A DNA stretch of 15,031 nt from an uncultured Collinsella sp. (GTDB lineage: Bacteria; Actinomycetota; Coriobacteriia; Coriobacteriales; Coriobacteriaceae). Position 1 is the first letter of the stretch. The number at the start of each line of letters is the position of its first letter. This document shows positions 1-6,724 of this stretch, one piece after another. Location: contig UQXA01000044.1 of NCBI GenBank assembly GCA_900544865.1, forward strand, positions 1 to 15,031, given 5' to 3'. Under the pieces are notes generated by a model. It searched no databases. It had not been told where the DNA came from and saw only the letters and a list, made by a program, of their open reading frames with translations. Both the position numbers and the translations under genes were made by a program.

Positions 1-21
1 TCAGATGTGTATAAGAGACAG
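1..21 (+). other. Untrimmed Nextera (Tn5 mosaic-end) sequencing adapter
   Basis: Bases 3-21 read AGATGTGTATAAGAGACAG, the 19-bp Tn5 mosaic end used in Nextera libraries. The preceding TC matches the last bases before the mosaic end in the read-1 adapter. This is library DNA, not genome. True genomic sequence starts at base 22, inside ffh. Confidence 0.97.
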
Positions 22-23
22 TT

Positions 24-1202
24 CCCAATGTCATCATGCTCGTGGGCCTGCAGGGTTCCGGTAAGACCACGGCGGCCGTAAAGCTGGCCTACCTGCTCAA
101 GAAGCAGGGCCGCTCGCCGCTGCTCGCCGCGTGCGACGTCTACCGTCCCGCCGCTGCCGACCAGCTTGCCACGCTCGGCGGAGAGATCGGTGTCCCGGTC
201 TTCCGAGGCGACGGTGCGCACCCGGTCGACATCGCCAAGGGCGCCATTCAGGAGGCCGTCGACCACCTGCGTGACGTGGTCATCGTCGATACCGCCGGTC
301 GTTTGCAGATCGACGAGCAGATGATGCAGGAGGCCGTGGACATCAAGAAGGCCGTCAAGCCCGATCAGGTACTGATGGTCGTCGATGCCATGACCGGCCA
401 GGATATCGTCAACGTCGTCTCGACCTTCGCCGAGCGCACCGACTTTGACGGCGTGATCATCTCCAAGCTCGACGGCGACGCCCGTGGCGGCGGCGCACTT
501 TCCGTGCGCCAGGTGACCGGTAAGCCCATCAAGTTCGTGAGCATGGGCGAGAAACCCGATTCGCTGGAGCCGTTCTATCCTGATCGTATGGCCAAGCGAA
601 TCTTGGGCATGGGCGATGTTGTCGGCATTATCGAGAAGGCCCAGGAGGCGGCCGACGCTGAGCAGCTCGAGGCTGCCGAGCGCATGCTGCGCGAGGGCTT
701 CACCATGAACGACATGCTCGACCAGATGAAGGCCGTCAAGAAGATGGGCGGCATGAAGGGCATTCTGGGCATGCTCCCCGGTGGCCAGCGTGCGCTCAAC
801 CAGATGGGTGGCAACCTGGACGAAGGTATCTTCGATAAGAACGAGGCCATCATCATGTCGATGACCAAGGAGGAGCGCCTGCGTCCCTCCATCATCAACG
901 GCCAGCGCCGTGCCCGCATTGCCAAGGGCGCCGGCGTGACCCCCACCGAGGTCAACAGCCTTATGAAGCAGTGGGGCGAGATGAACAAGATGATGGGCCG
1001 CATGCGCACGATGGCCAATCAGGCACAGGCCGGCGGCAAAAAGGGCAAAAAGGGTAAGAAGGGCAAAAAGATGCGCATGCCCAATATTCCCGGTCTGGAT
1101 GCCATGGGCCTGGGCGGCATGGGCGGCCTGGGAACGGGCGGCCCCAAGTCCGATATGGACCTGCTGCGCCAGATGGAAGCGCAAATGCGTAATAAGAAGT
1201 AA
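24..1202 (+). CDS. ffh: Signal recognition particle protein Ffh (SRP54), 5'-truncated
   Basis: Ffh is the GTPase of the signal recognition particle. It binds 4.5S/SRP RNA and signal sequences of nascent membrane proteins and docks with FtsY. The fragment starts in frame at codon 24 (P-N-V-I-M) just before the P-loop GLQGSGKTT. The DVYRPAAADQL, DTAGRLQ and SKLDGDARGG GTPase motifs follow in order. After these comes the methionine-rich M domain with GMLPGG and the RNA-binding INGQRRARIAKGAG segment. About 390 residues remain of the usual ~450, so the N domain (roughly 100 residues) lies off the contig. The apparent ATG at 36 is an internal Met, not the start. The C-terminus carries a KKG-repeat basic stretch (near 1036-1071) and then a Gly/Met-rich tail. 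The gene converges on the DUF134/NifX gene. Identity is certain; only the 5' end is missing. Confidence 0.97.
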   Translation, partial: PNVIMLVGLQGSGKTTAAVKLAYLLKKQGRSPLLAACDVYRPAAADQLATLGGEIGVPVFRGDGAHPVDIAKGAIQEAVDHLRDVVIVDTAGRLQIDEQMMQEAVDIKKAVKPDQVLMVVDAMTGQDIVNVVSTFAERTDFDGVIISKLDGDARGGGALSVRQVTGKPIKFVSMGEKPDSLEPFYPDRMAKRILGMGDVVGIIEKAQEAADAEQLEAAERMLREGFTMNDMLDQMKAVKKMGGMKGILGMLPGGQRALNQMGGNLDEGIFDKNEAIIMSMTKEERLRPSIINGQRRARIAKGAGVTPTEVNSLMKQWGEMNKMMGRMRTMANQAQAGGKKGKKGKKGKKMRMPNIPGLDAMGLGGMGGLGTGGPKSDMDLLRQMEAQMRNKK

Positions 1203-1260
1203 CGACTGGTAGAGTCGTGTATGGCGAAGGCCGCTTGGATGGTATTCCAGGCGGCCTTCG
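1202..1260. terminator. Paired hairpins between convergent ffh and the DUF134/NifX gene
   Basis: A 6-bp hairpin (ACGACT 1202-1207 with AGTCGT 1213-1218) begins at the last base of the ffh stop codon. A 15-bp stem follows: 1225-1239 pairs with 1246-1260 around the 6-nt loop TGGTAT, with a single G-T wobble. There is no U-tract on either strand. The site probably acts as a bidirectional end or RNA-stabilising structure between two convergent genes rather than a classical intrinsic terminator. Confidence 0.6.
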
Positions 1261-1317
1261 TCGTTGGTGCGTTATATGTTGTGTGAGCAGACGCGTGATG
1301 GCATCGATTGCCTGCTG

Positions 1318-2082
1318 TTAGTGGCAGCTGCAGCCCTCGTGACCCTCGTTCTCGTGATGGCCGTGGCAACCGCAGGATCCGCCGTGCTCATGGATGTGCT
1401 CGTGGTCGTGGCCATGGCAGTCGCAGGTGGCCTCGCCGGTCTGCGCGAGCGTGCCGGCAATGAGGGCCTCGACGCAAGCGTCGCAGCTGCCCTGGGCACC
1501 TGCGTATACCGTGATGCCGGCTTGAGCAAGCGCGTTGATAGCGCCACCGCCGATGCCGCCGCAGATGAGCGTGTCCACGCCGCCGTTGGCAAGCAGACCC
1601 GCCAGGGCGCCGTGACCGGTGCCGCCGGTGCCCACGACCTGCTTGTTGAGCACCTTGCCGTCCTGAATGTCGTAGATCTTGAACTGCTCGCTGCGGCCAA
1701 AGTGCATAAAGATGTTGCCGTTGTCGTACGTCGTTGCCACCCTCATGGTGTCGACCTCCTTTGCTGGCCATGCGGCCGTTGTCGTGGTGATGGAGGAGTA
1801 TGCGATATTGCCGCCTTCGATGACGATCGCCCGTCCATTGACCAGCGCGTTTGCCACCTTGCGATGCGAGCGGCTGCAGATTGACGCCACCGTGGCGCGG
1901 GCAATTCCCATGCACTGGGCGACTGCCTCTTGGTTAAGGCCTTCCAAGTCGCACAGGCGCAGCACCTCGAGCTCGTCGACCGTCATGACGATGGCGTCTC
2001 CGCTGGCAAGGCCGTCAGGGGTAAAGCCGCGATATTCAGGGATGATCCCAACGCGGCGCATTTTTTCGCGTCTTCCTGCCAT
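1318..2082 (-). CDS. DUF134 DNA-binding domain fused to NifX/NifB-like Fe-Mo-cofactor-binding domain, His/Cys-rich tail
   Basis: This is a 254-residue protein. Residues 1-90 match DUF134: MAGRREKMRRVG, then a sigma-region-4-like helix-turn-helix around LEGLNQEAVAQCMGIARATV. Residues 113 to about 215 match the dinitrogenase iron-molybdenum cofactor-binding fold shared by NifX, NifB C-termini and NafY: MRVATTYDNG, MHFGRSEQFKIYD and the glycine-rich LICGGIGGGAINAL. The last 35 residues hold 11 His and 6 Cys, which suggests metal binding. Residues 90-112 look like translated spacer, and a strong Shine-Dalgarno site sits there (see findings). I start at 2082 because MAGRR is the normal DUF134 N-terminus and GGAG lies 5 nt upstream. 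The frame is open to 2196, but that extension reads through the promoter. No nif genes are nearby, so a role in nitrogen fixation is unlikely. A metal- or redox-responsive regulator/carrier is my inference. Confidence 0.85.
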   Translation of the reverse strand: MAGRREKMRRVGIIPEYRGFTPDGLASGDAIVMTVDELEVLRLCDLEGLNQEAVAQCMGIARATVASICSRSHRKVANALVNGRAIVIEGGNIAYSSITTTTAAWPAKEVDTMRVATTYDNGNIFMHFGRSEQFKIYDIQDGKVLNKQVVGTGGTGHGALAGLLANGGVDTLICGGIGGGAINALAQAGITVYAGAQGSCDACVEALIAGTLAQTGEATCDCHGHDHEHIHEHGGSCGCHGHHENEGHEGCSCH

Positions 2083-2093
2083 ACACTCTCCAA

Positions 2094-2111
2094 TTCTGAC
2101 ATATGTCAATA
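2094..2111. promoter_or_regulatory. Palindromic operator site 1, promoter-proximal to the DUF134 gene
   Basis: The perfect 12-bp palindrome TGACATATGTCA is at 2097-2108, and its left flank TTC completes the half-site TTCTGAC. It lies just downstream of the predicted -10 of the (-) gene, about where transcription would start. Occupancy would therefore be expected to repress. It shares its sequence with the site centred 53 bp away. Confidence 0.6.
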
Positions 2112-2113
2112 AT

Positions 2114-2141
2114 AGAATAACGAACATGCGGATTTTCGCAA
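2114..2141 (-). promoter_or_regulatory. Predicted sigma-70 promoter of the DUF134/NifX gene
   Basis: Read on the (-) strand, TTGCGA (2141-2136) is followed after 16 nt by TATTCT (2119-2114). Both are reasonable -35/-10 matches. The core lies between two copies of the same palindrome. The short leader ends in GGAG ahead of the ATG at 2082. Confidence 0.5.
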
Positions 2142-2146
2142 TGAAT

Positions 2147-2164
2147 TTCTGGCATATGTCAGAA
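2147..2164. promoter_or_regulatory. Palindromic operator site 2, upstream of the -35 of the DUF134 gene
   Basis: TTCTGGCATATGTCAGAA matches its own reverse complement except at one symmetric pair. It repeats the core of site 1 (CATATGTCA). It sits immediately upstream of the predicted -35 on the (-) strand and about 85 bp upstream of the thyA ATG, so it could also affect thyA. Confidence 0.6.
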
Positions 2165-2248
2165 AGTGAGGGCTTATGTTTGGGCTGTGGGGCCACGTGC
2201 GCCTGGGCTACAATAAATCTCGCTTATAGGCGACTGACAGGAGGGTCA

Positions 2249-3097
2249 ATGAGCAAAGCTGATCAGCAGTTTGTAACCATGTGCCGCGATATCTTGGACC
2301 ATGGCACCACCACCGAGGGCCAAAAGGTCCGTCCGGTGTGGGAGGACGGCACCCCTGCCTATACCATTAAAAACTTTGGCGTCACGGCGCGCTATGATCT
2401 GCGCGAGGAGTTCCCCGCGCTCACCCTGCGTCGTACGGCGCTTAAGTCTGCCATGGACGAGATTCTGTGGATCTATCAAAAGAAATCTAATAACGTCCAT
2501 GACCTCAACAGCCATATTTGGGACGAGTGGGCCGATGAGACCGGTTCCATCGGTAAAGCCTACGGCTATCAGATTGGTCAGAAGAGCCATTACGCCGAGG
2601 GCGACTTCGACCAGATGGACCGTGTGCTGTACGACCTTAAGCACACGCCGTATAGTCGCCGCATTATGACCAATACGTACGTGTTTAGCGATCTGTCCGA
2701 GATGCACCTGTATCCGTGCGCCTACGGCGTGACCTATAACGTCACGCAGCGCCCGCAGGACGACAAGCCGACGCTCAACATGATTCTCAACCAGCGCAGC
2801 CAGGATATTTTGGCCGCGAACAACTGGAATGTGTGTCAGTACGCCATTCTGCTCATGATGGTGGCGCAGTCGGTCGATATGATCGCTGGCGAGCTGCTGC
2901 ATGTGATTGCCGATGCCCACATTTACGACCGTCATGTCGATATCGTCCGCGAGCTTATCGAGCGTCCGCAGTTTGCGGCTCCCAAGGTAACGCTCAACCC
3001 CGATGTGCATGATTTCTACGCGTTTACGACCGATGATCTGATTGTTGAGGGCTATGAGCACGGCCCGCAGGTCAAGAACATCCCCATTGCGGTGTAG
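2249..3097 (+). CDS. thyA: Thymidylate synthase (ThyA type)
   Basis: ThyA methylates dUMP to dTMP with 5,10-methylene-tetrahydrofolate and releases dihydrofolate, which the next gene product reduces. At 282 residues it is full length. The nucleophile is Cys157 in LYPCAYG. The phosphate-binding pair is in YSRRIMT, the QRSQD segment corresponds to the usual R-x-S-x-D, and AHIYDRH is the conserved H-x-Y. The catalytic loop resembles the Bacillus subtilis ThyA type (LTPCVYE) rather than the common ALPPCH form of E. coli. The ATG at 2249 is chosen because AGGAGGG lies 5 nt upstream. The frame is open upstream to 1679, but that overlaps the regulator antisense. A -10-like TACAAT at 2209-2214 may be its promoter, although no good -35 is visible. 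It overlaps no neighbour and is followed after 9 nt by folA. Confidence 0.96.
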   Translation: MSKADQQFVTMCRDILDHGTTTEGQKVRPVWEDGTPAYTIKNFGVTARYDLREEFPALTLRRTALKSAMDEILWIYQKKSNNVHDLNSHIWDEWADETGSIGKAYGYQIGQKSHYAEGDFDQMDRVLYDLKHTPYSRRIMTNTYVFSDLSEMHLYPCAYGVTYNVTQRPQDDKPTLNMILNQRSQDILAANNWNVCQYAILLMMVAQSVDMIAGELLHVIADAHIYDRHVDIVRELIERPQFAAPKVTLNPDVHDFYAFTTDDLIVEGYEHGPQVKNIPIAV

Positions 3098-3106
3098 GTG
3101 ACGCGC

Positions 3107-3625
3107 ATGACGTGTAAGCTTTCTGCCATTGTCGCTGTGTGCGATGACTGGGGCATTGGCTGCGAGGGTGACATGGTCGTGTCCAATCGCTCCGATATGC
3201 GCCATTTTGTAGCGTGCACCAAAGGTTGCCCGGTCATTATGGGACGCAAGACACTTCTGAGTTTTCCCGGCGGACGACCGCTCAAGAATCGCCGCAATAT
3301 CGTGCTCACCCGCGACGAGAGCCTTTCTGCCGAGGGTGTCGACGTGGTGCATAGCGTTGACGAAGCGCTCGCCGCGGTAGCCGATGAACCCGTTGCGTGG
3401 GTGATCGGCGGCGGCGAGGTGTATTGGCAGTTTTTGCCGTACTGCGTGGAGGCCGAGGTTACGCATAACCATTGCGTGCATGACGTGGATACGTACTTTC
3501 CCGATCTGGATGCTGATCCCGCGTGGGAGATTGCACGACGTGGCGGTGTTGCCACGATTGCCTCGGGCGAGGGCGACGAGGGTGTCGATTATGAGTTCGT
3601 GACGTATCGTCGCATCGAGGCGTAA
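3107..3625 (+). CDS. folA: Dihydrofolate reductase
   Basis: This enzyme reduces dihydrofolate to tetrahydrofolate with NADPH, regenerating the cofactor spent by ThyA. It is 172 residues, typical of bacterial DHFR. Visible motifs are SAIVAVCDDWGIG (N-terminal strand and Met20-loop region), the substrate-site acid Asp30 in SDMRHF, VIMGRKTLLSFPGGRPL with NRRNIVLTRD (NADPH site), and VIGGGEVYWQFLP. I prefer ATG 3107 because the thyA stop region supplies AGGTG about 6 nt upstream, which suggests translational coupling. A GTG start at 3098, directly after the thyA stop, is possible and would add three residues. The substrate pocket is unusual: the common M-P-W-x-L-P run is M-V-V-S-N-R here. Confidence 0.94.
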   Translation: MTCKLSAIVAVCDDWGIGCEGDMVVSNRSDMRHFVACTKGCPVIMGRKTLLSFPGGRPLKNRRNIVLTRDESLSAEGVDVVHSVDEALAAVADEPVAWVIGGGEVYWQFLPYCVEAEVTHNHCVHDVDTYFPDLDADPAWEIARRGGVATIASGEGDEGVDYEFVTYRRIEA

Positions 3626-3667
3626 ATCGCCTGGCGCGAACGGTATCATTGGGTTGATTGAATGCAT

Positions 3668-3696
3668 GGGGCGGCGCTTAGCGTCGCCTCGTTTGG
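3668..3696 (+). terminator. Candidate terminator hairpin after folA
   Basis: GGGGCGGCGC (3668-3677) pairs with GCGTCGCCTC (3681-3690) around a TTA loop, giving ten pairs with two wobbles. A weak T-containing tail (GTTTGGT) follows. It sits between the folA stop and the methyltransferase gene. Confidence 0.5.
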
Positions 3697-3734
3697 TATA
3701 GATGTGCTGTAAAGAAGGGTGCGGGCTGGCTGCT

Positions 3735-4649
3735 ATGACTGATGCCGTTGAGGTACTGCGAATTGATTCGCTCGAGGACGAGTACCTCGATGCCTACGTG
3801 CGACTGACCGAGCGCGAGTTGCGCTGCGTGTTGGAGCCGCAAAAGGGCATCTTTATCGCCGAGAGTGCCAAGGTTATCGAGCGCGCGGTGCGCGCCGGAT
3901 ACCAGCCGGTGAGCTTTCTTTTGGGCGAACGCTGGCTCGACCAGATGATGCCGCTGTTCGAGCGCCTGGTTGTGCGCGAGGGCGCGGGTCCGGTTCCTGT
4001 GTTCGTTGCCTCCATGGAGCTCATAGAGCAGCTGACGGGTTTTAATGTGACGCGTGGTGCGCTCGCGGCGTTTCGTCGCCCGCGTCAGATTCCGGTCGAT
4101 GAGTTCTTGGGCGGTGTCGTTGAGGCGGCGGGGGATCGTCCGGTGCGCGTGTGCGTGCTCGAGGGTATTGTCGATCACACCAATGTTGGCGCGATTTTCC
4201 GCTCGGCTGCCGCATTGAACGTTGACGGTATTTTGGTCAGCCCGACGTGCTGCGACCCGCTGTACCGTCGCTCGGCCCGCGTGAGCATGGGCACCGTGTT
4301 TCAGGTACCGTGGACGCGCATTGGCAGTGAGGCGCGCGTGTGGCCGCATGATGGCCTGGCCGCGCTTCATGATGCCGGCTTTTCGTGTGCCGCTATGGCG
4401 TTGACGGACGACTCTGTTTCACTTGATGATCCTGTGCTGCAGAAGATTGATCGCTTGGCGATTTTTATGGGCACCGAAGGTGCCGGCTTGGGCGTTAAAA
4501 CTATTGCCGGCTGTGACCGCGCCGTGCGCATTCCGATGGCGCACGGGGTCGATTCGCTCAACGTGGCCGCGGCGAGTGCCGTCGCCTTTTGGCAGCTGTG
4601 CCCGCACGTGAGCAATGAGTATCACTACCAGCCGGGTTTGTATCACTAG
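3735..4649 (+). CDS. TrmH/SpoU-family RNA 2'-O-methyltransferase
   Basis: This is a predicted SAM-dependent SPOUT-fold enzyme that methylates a ribose 2'-OH of rRNA or tRNA. It has 304 residues. The N-terminal ~110 residues include EPQKGIFIAESAKVIERAV, matching the SpoU substrate-binding domain. The catalytic domain carries all three family motifs: motif 1 VDHTNVGAIFRSAAAL with the catalytic-type Asn/Arg, motif 2 IFMGTEGAGL, and motif 3 IPMAHGVDSLNVAAASAVA. The start is uncertain. ATG 3735 gives the expected N-terminus but has only a weak GCGGG site. ATG 3702 is in frame but has no ribosome site. GAAGGG at 3714-3719 lies 6 nt before an in-frame CTG at 3726. The exact RNA target cannot be read from sequence. 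It stands alone between folA and the MATE gene. Confidence 0.9.
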   Translation: MTDAVEVLRIDSLEDEYLDAYVRLTERELRCVLEPQKGIFIAESAKVIERAVRAGYQPVSFLLGERWLDQMMPLFERLVVREGAGPVPVFVASMELIEQLTGFNVTRGALAAFRRPRQIPVDEFLGGVVEAAGDRPVRVCVLEGIVDHTNVGAIFRSAAALNVDGILVSPTCCDPLYRRSARVSMGTVFQVPWTRIGSEARVWPHDGLAALHDAGFSCAAMALTDDSVSLDDPVLQKIDRLAIFMGTEGAGLGVKTIAGCDRAVRIPMAHGVDSLNVAAASAVAFWQLCPHVSNEYHYQPGLYH

Positions 4650-4774
4650 GCAGTTATTCCGCACCGCGCTCTAATTCGGGGTGTTTCGGTCGCCGCCAGT
4701 CGGTGCTAAGCTGGTATTGGCTTTGGTCTTAAATTGCCGTTTTGTTGTTTGACGTACGCTGGCGGGGAGGGCGT

Positions 4775-6124
4775 GTGGCTAAGAAATCTACGGCTATCGA
4801 TGTAACGCAGGGTGTCATTTGGCAACAGCTGCTGTCGCTGTGCGTTCCCATCTTTTTTAGTTCGTTTTTTCAGCAGGCCTACACGCTTATCGGTACCTAT
4901 ATCGTCGGTCAGTTTGGCGGCAAGCTCGCGCTGGGCGGCATTCAAGCCACAATGGTCCTCACCGAGCTCTGCATTGGCTTTTGCGTTGGCGTTGGCGCTG
5001 GTTGTGCCGTTATCACGGGTCAGTTTTTTGGCCAGCACGATGACGAGCGTCTGAGCCGTTCGATCCATACGGCTATGACGCTCGCGCTGGTGTGCGGCAT
5101 CGTTTTCTCGATTCTTGGCATAGTGTTCGTTGAGCCCATGCTGGTGCTTATGAACACGCCGCATGAACTATTGGCCGAGGGCGTGGCCTATGCTCGCTGT
5201 TATTTTGCCGCGATGGTTGCGGCACTGCTGCTTAATATGGGAACCGCACTGCTGCGTGCCGTGGGCGACACACGCGGCCCCGCTGTGATCATTGCCTCTG
5301 GCTGCCTGGTTAACGTGGTGCTGGATATCATCTTTGTCGCTGTGTTGCATATGGAGGCGTTGGGCTGCGGCATCGCAGTGGCGCTGACCATTTGCTCCAA
5401 TGCAACTATGATCGTGTTTCGCATGATGCGCGCTCCGGGTGCATGGCGTCTTTCGCTGTCTAAGCTCGGCATCGATCGCGGTATTTGCAAGAGTATGATC
5501 TCGTGTGGTCTGCCGCTTGGCTTTCAGTCTGCTGCCTATTCGATTTCCAATGTTTTGATTCAGGTGTCGGTCAACTCGTTTGGTGCCGATGTCACCACGG
5601 CGTGGGGTCTTTCGGGCCGCTTAGATGGCATTGTCTGGATGGTTACCGAGGCGCTCGGCGTGTCGATCACCACGTTCTCGGCACAGAACTTTGGCGCGCG
5701 CAACTACGAGCGCATGCGCAAGGGCTACCATACGTCGCTCGTGCTGTCGTTTATGCTCATTGGTGGCCTGTCTGCCGTGCTGCTGGTGTTCTCGGGTCCG
5801 CTGTCGCGTCTGTTTGTCGACGATGCTTCGATTTCGGCGTACACCACGACGATTCTTCATTTCATCGCGCCGTTCTACGCGATCTTCTCGATTATCGAAA
5901 ACGCGTCCGGCTCCATCCGTGGCGCCGGCGTGAGCTTGCAGCCCATGCTGCTTACGATTTTTGGCACCGTAGTGCTCAGGGTGATCTGGGTGTTTGCGAT
6001 TATGCCGTTCGATCCGTCGCTTGAACACCTGCTGCTGGTTTACCCTGTAACCTGGCTCATCACGGCCACGATGTTCACCATCTACCACCACAGCGGCAAC
6101 TGGCTAGGCCGCGCCACCGCCTAG
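4775..6124 (+). CDS. MATE-family multidrug/Na+(H+) antiporter
   Basis: This is a predicted inner-membrane efflux pump of 449 residues, the usual MATE length, with about 12 hydrophobic segments. The two-fold internal repeat is visible. The N-half segment GAGCAVITGQFFGQHDDERL corresponds to VSITTFSAQNFGARNYERMR in the C-half. The N-half LLRAVGDTRGPAVII corresponds to the C-half GSIRGAGVSLQPMLL. GTG 4775 is chosen because GGGGAGG ends 4 nt upstream. A TTG at 4742 would add 11 residues and has no ribosome site. The 125-bp gap upstream shows no clear promoter or attenuator. The substrate is unknown. The gene ends inside the 30-bp palindrome shared with the convergent cobalamin adenosyltransferase. 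Confidence 0.93.
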   Translation: MAKKSTAIDVTQGVIWQQLLSLCVPIFFSSFFQQAYTLIGTYIVGQFGGKLALGGIQATMVLTELCIGFCVGVGAGCAVITGQFFGQHDDERLSRSIHTAMTLALVCGIVFSILGIVFVEPMLVLMNTPHELLAEGVAYARCYFAAMVAALLLNMGTALLRAVGDTRGPAVIIASGCLVNVVLDIIFVAVLHMEALGCGIAVALTICSNATMIVFRMMRAPGAWRLSLSKLGIDRGICKSMISCGLPLGFQSAAYSISNVLIQVSVNSFGADVTTAWGLSGRLDGIVWMVTEALGVSITTFSAQNFGARNYERMRKGYHTSLVLSFMLIGGLSAVLLVFSGPLSRLFVDDASISAYTTTILHFIAPFYAIFSIIENASGSIRGAGVSLQPMLLTIFGTVVLRVIWVFAIMPFDPSLEHLLLVYPVTWLITATMFTIYHHSGNWLGRATA

Positions 6125-6150
6125 CCATTGGGGACGTCCCCAATGGCTAG
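6121..6150. terminator. Perfect 30-bp palindrome between convergent genes
   Basis: The half CTAGCCATTGGGGAC (6121-6135) is followed with no loop by its exact reverse complement (6136-6150). The TAG of the MATE gene (6122-6124) and the TAG of the convergent gene (6149-6147 on the minus strand) sit symmetrically in the two arms. It probably forms a hairpin in either transcript and acts as a bidirectional end. There is no U-tract. The GGGGAC/GTCCCC core is typical of dispersed palindromes, so a REP-like origin is possible. Confidence 0.7.
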
Positions 6151-6632
6151 TATTCGATGCCTTGGCGGGCTAGGAGTCCTTCGTCGAAGTAGTGTTTGAC
6201 GGGGCGCATTTCGGTGACCAGGTCGGCAAGATCGGCCAGTGGCAGCAGCCCGCGGCCGGTTAGCACGAGCTCCGTCGCGGAGGGCTTTATCGTAATCAGC
6301 GCTTCGACATCCTCGCGCGTCACAAAGCCGCGGCGCATCGCTTCGCCGAGTTCGTCCAGAATGAGCACGTCGACCTGCGAGATCTGTTCGCGTGCGAGCT
6401 CCATGATCTGTGCGGCGCAAGCCTCGGGCGTGTCGCGATCGGCCTGCACAATACGCAGCCCCAGGCGCGGCGCGGCATCGTGTTCGGCGCAGTGCAGCTT
6501 CTTCGCAAATTGCAGCATAAGCACGTTGAGCCCATAACCTGTGGCGCGCAAAGCTAGCCCCAGCGCAGCCGTCGTCTTGCCCTTGCCGTCGCCCGTGTAG
6601 ATCTGAACCTTGCCGACTTCCAGTGATGCCAT
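6147..6632 (-). CDS. cobO: Cob(I)yrinic acid a,c-diamide / cob(I)alamin adenosyltransferase (CobO/BtuR/CobA family)
   Basis: The enzyme transfers the adenosyl group of ATP to the Co(I) corrinoid, giving adenosylcobalamin or its precursor. At 161 residues it is slightly shorter than the E. coli enzyme (196). A P-loop of the family type, GDGKGKTT, spans residues 14-21. QVDVLILDELGEAMRRGFV is the Walker-B-like segment. ELVLTGRGLLPLADLADLVTEM and the C-terminal RPVKHYFDEGLLARQGIEY are family signatures. The start at 6632 has AAAGGA 5 nt upstream. No other corrinoid genes are in the window, so it may serve salvage or a distant pathway. It is divergent from ftsH. Confidence 0.94.
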   Translation of the reverse strand: MASLEVGKVQIYTGDGKGKTTAALGLALRATGYGLNVLMLQFAKKLHCAEHDAAPRLGLRIVQADRDTPEACAAQIMELAREQISQVDVLILDELGEAMRRGFVTREDVEALITIKPSATELVLTGRGLLPLADLADLVTEMRPVKHYFDEGLLARQGIEY

Positions 6633-6724
6633 CTCTGTCCTTTCGTGCCCGGCGTCGGTTTATCGCCGTCCCGGTTGGGTATTCTAGATAGCATTATCAA
6701 CCCCAGTAGATGGAGTTCAAGCAG

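Noticed and set aside
2083..2196. 38-residue N-terminal extension of the DUF134 protein (open frame to 2196)
   Set aside because: It would read through the predicted promoter and both palindromes. The family N-terminus is MAGRR at 2082, which has its own GGAG site.
1679..2248. Long N-terminal extension of ThyA (open frame upstream to 1679)
   Set aside because: It is antisense to the DUF134/NifX gene and not ThyA-like. AGGAGGG precedes the ATG at 2249.
2246..3667. 473-codon open frame antisense to thyA-folA
   Set aside because: It is the His/Arg-rich shadow of strongly conserved (+) genes and has no ribosome site or family motif.
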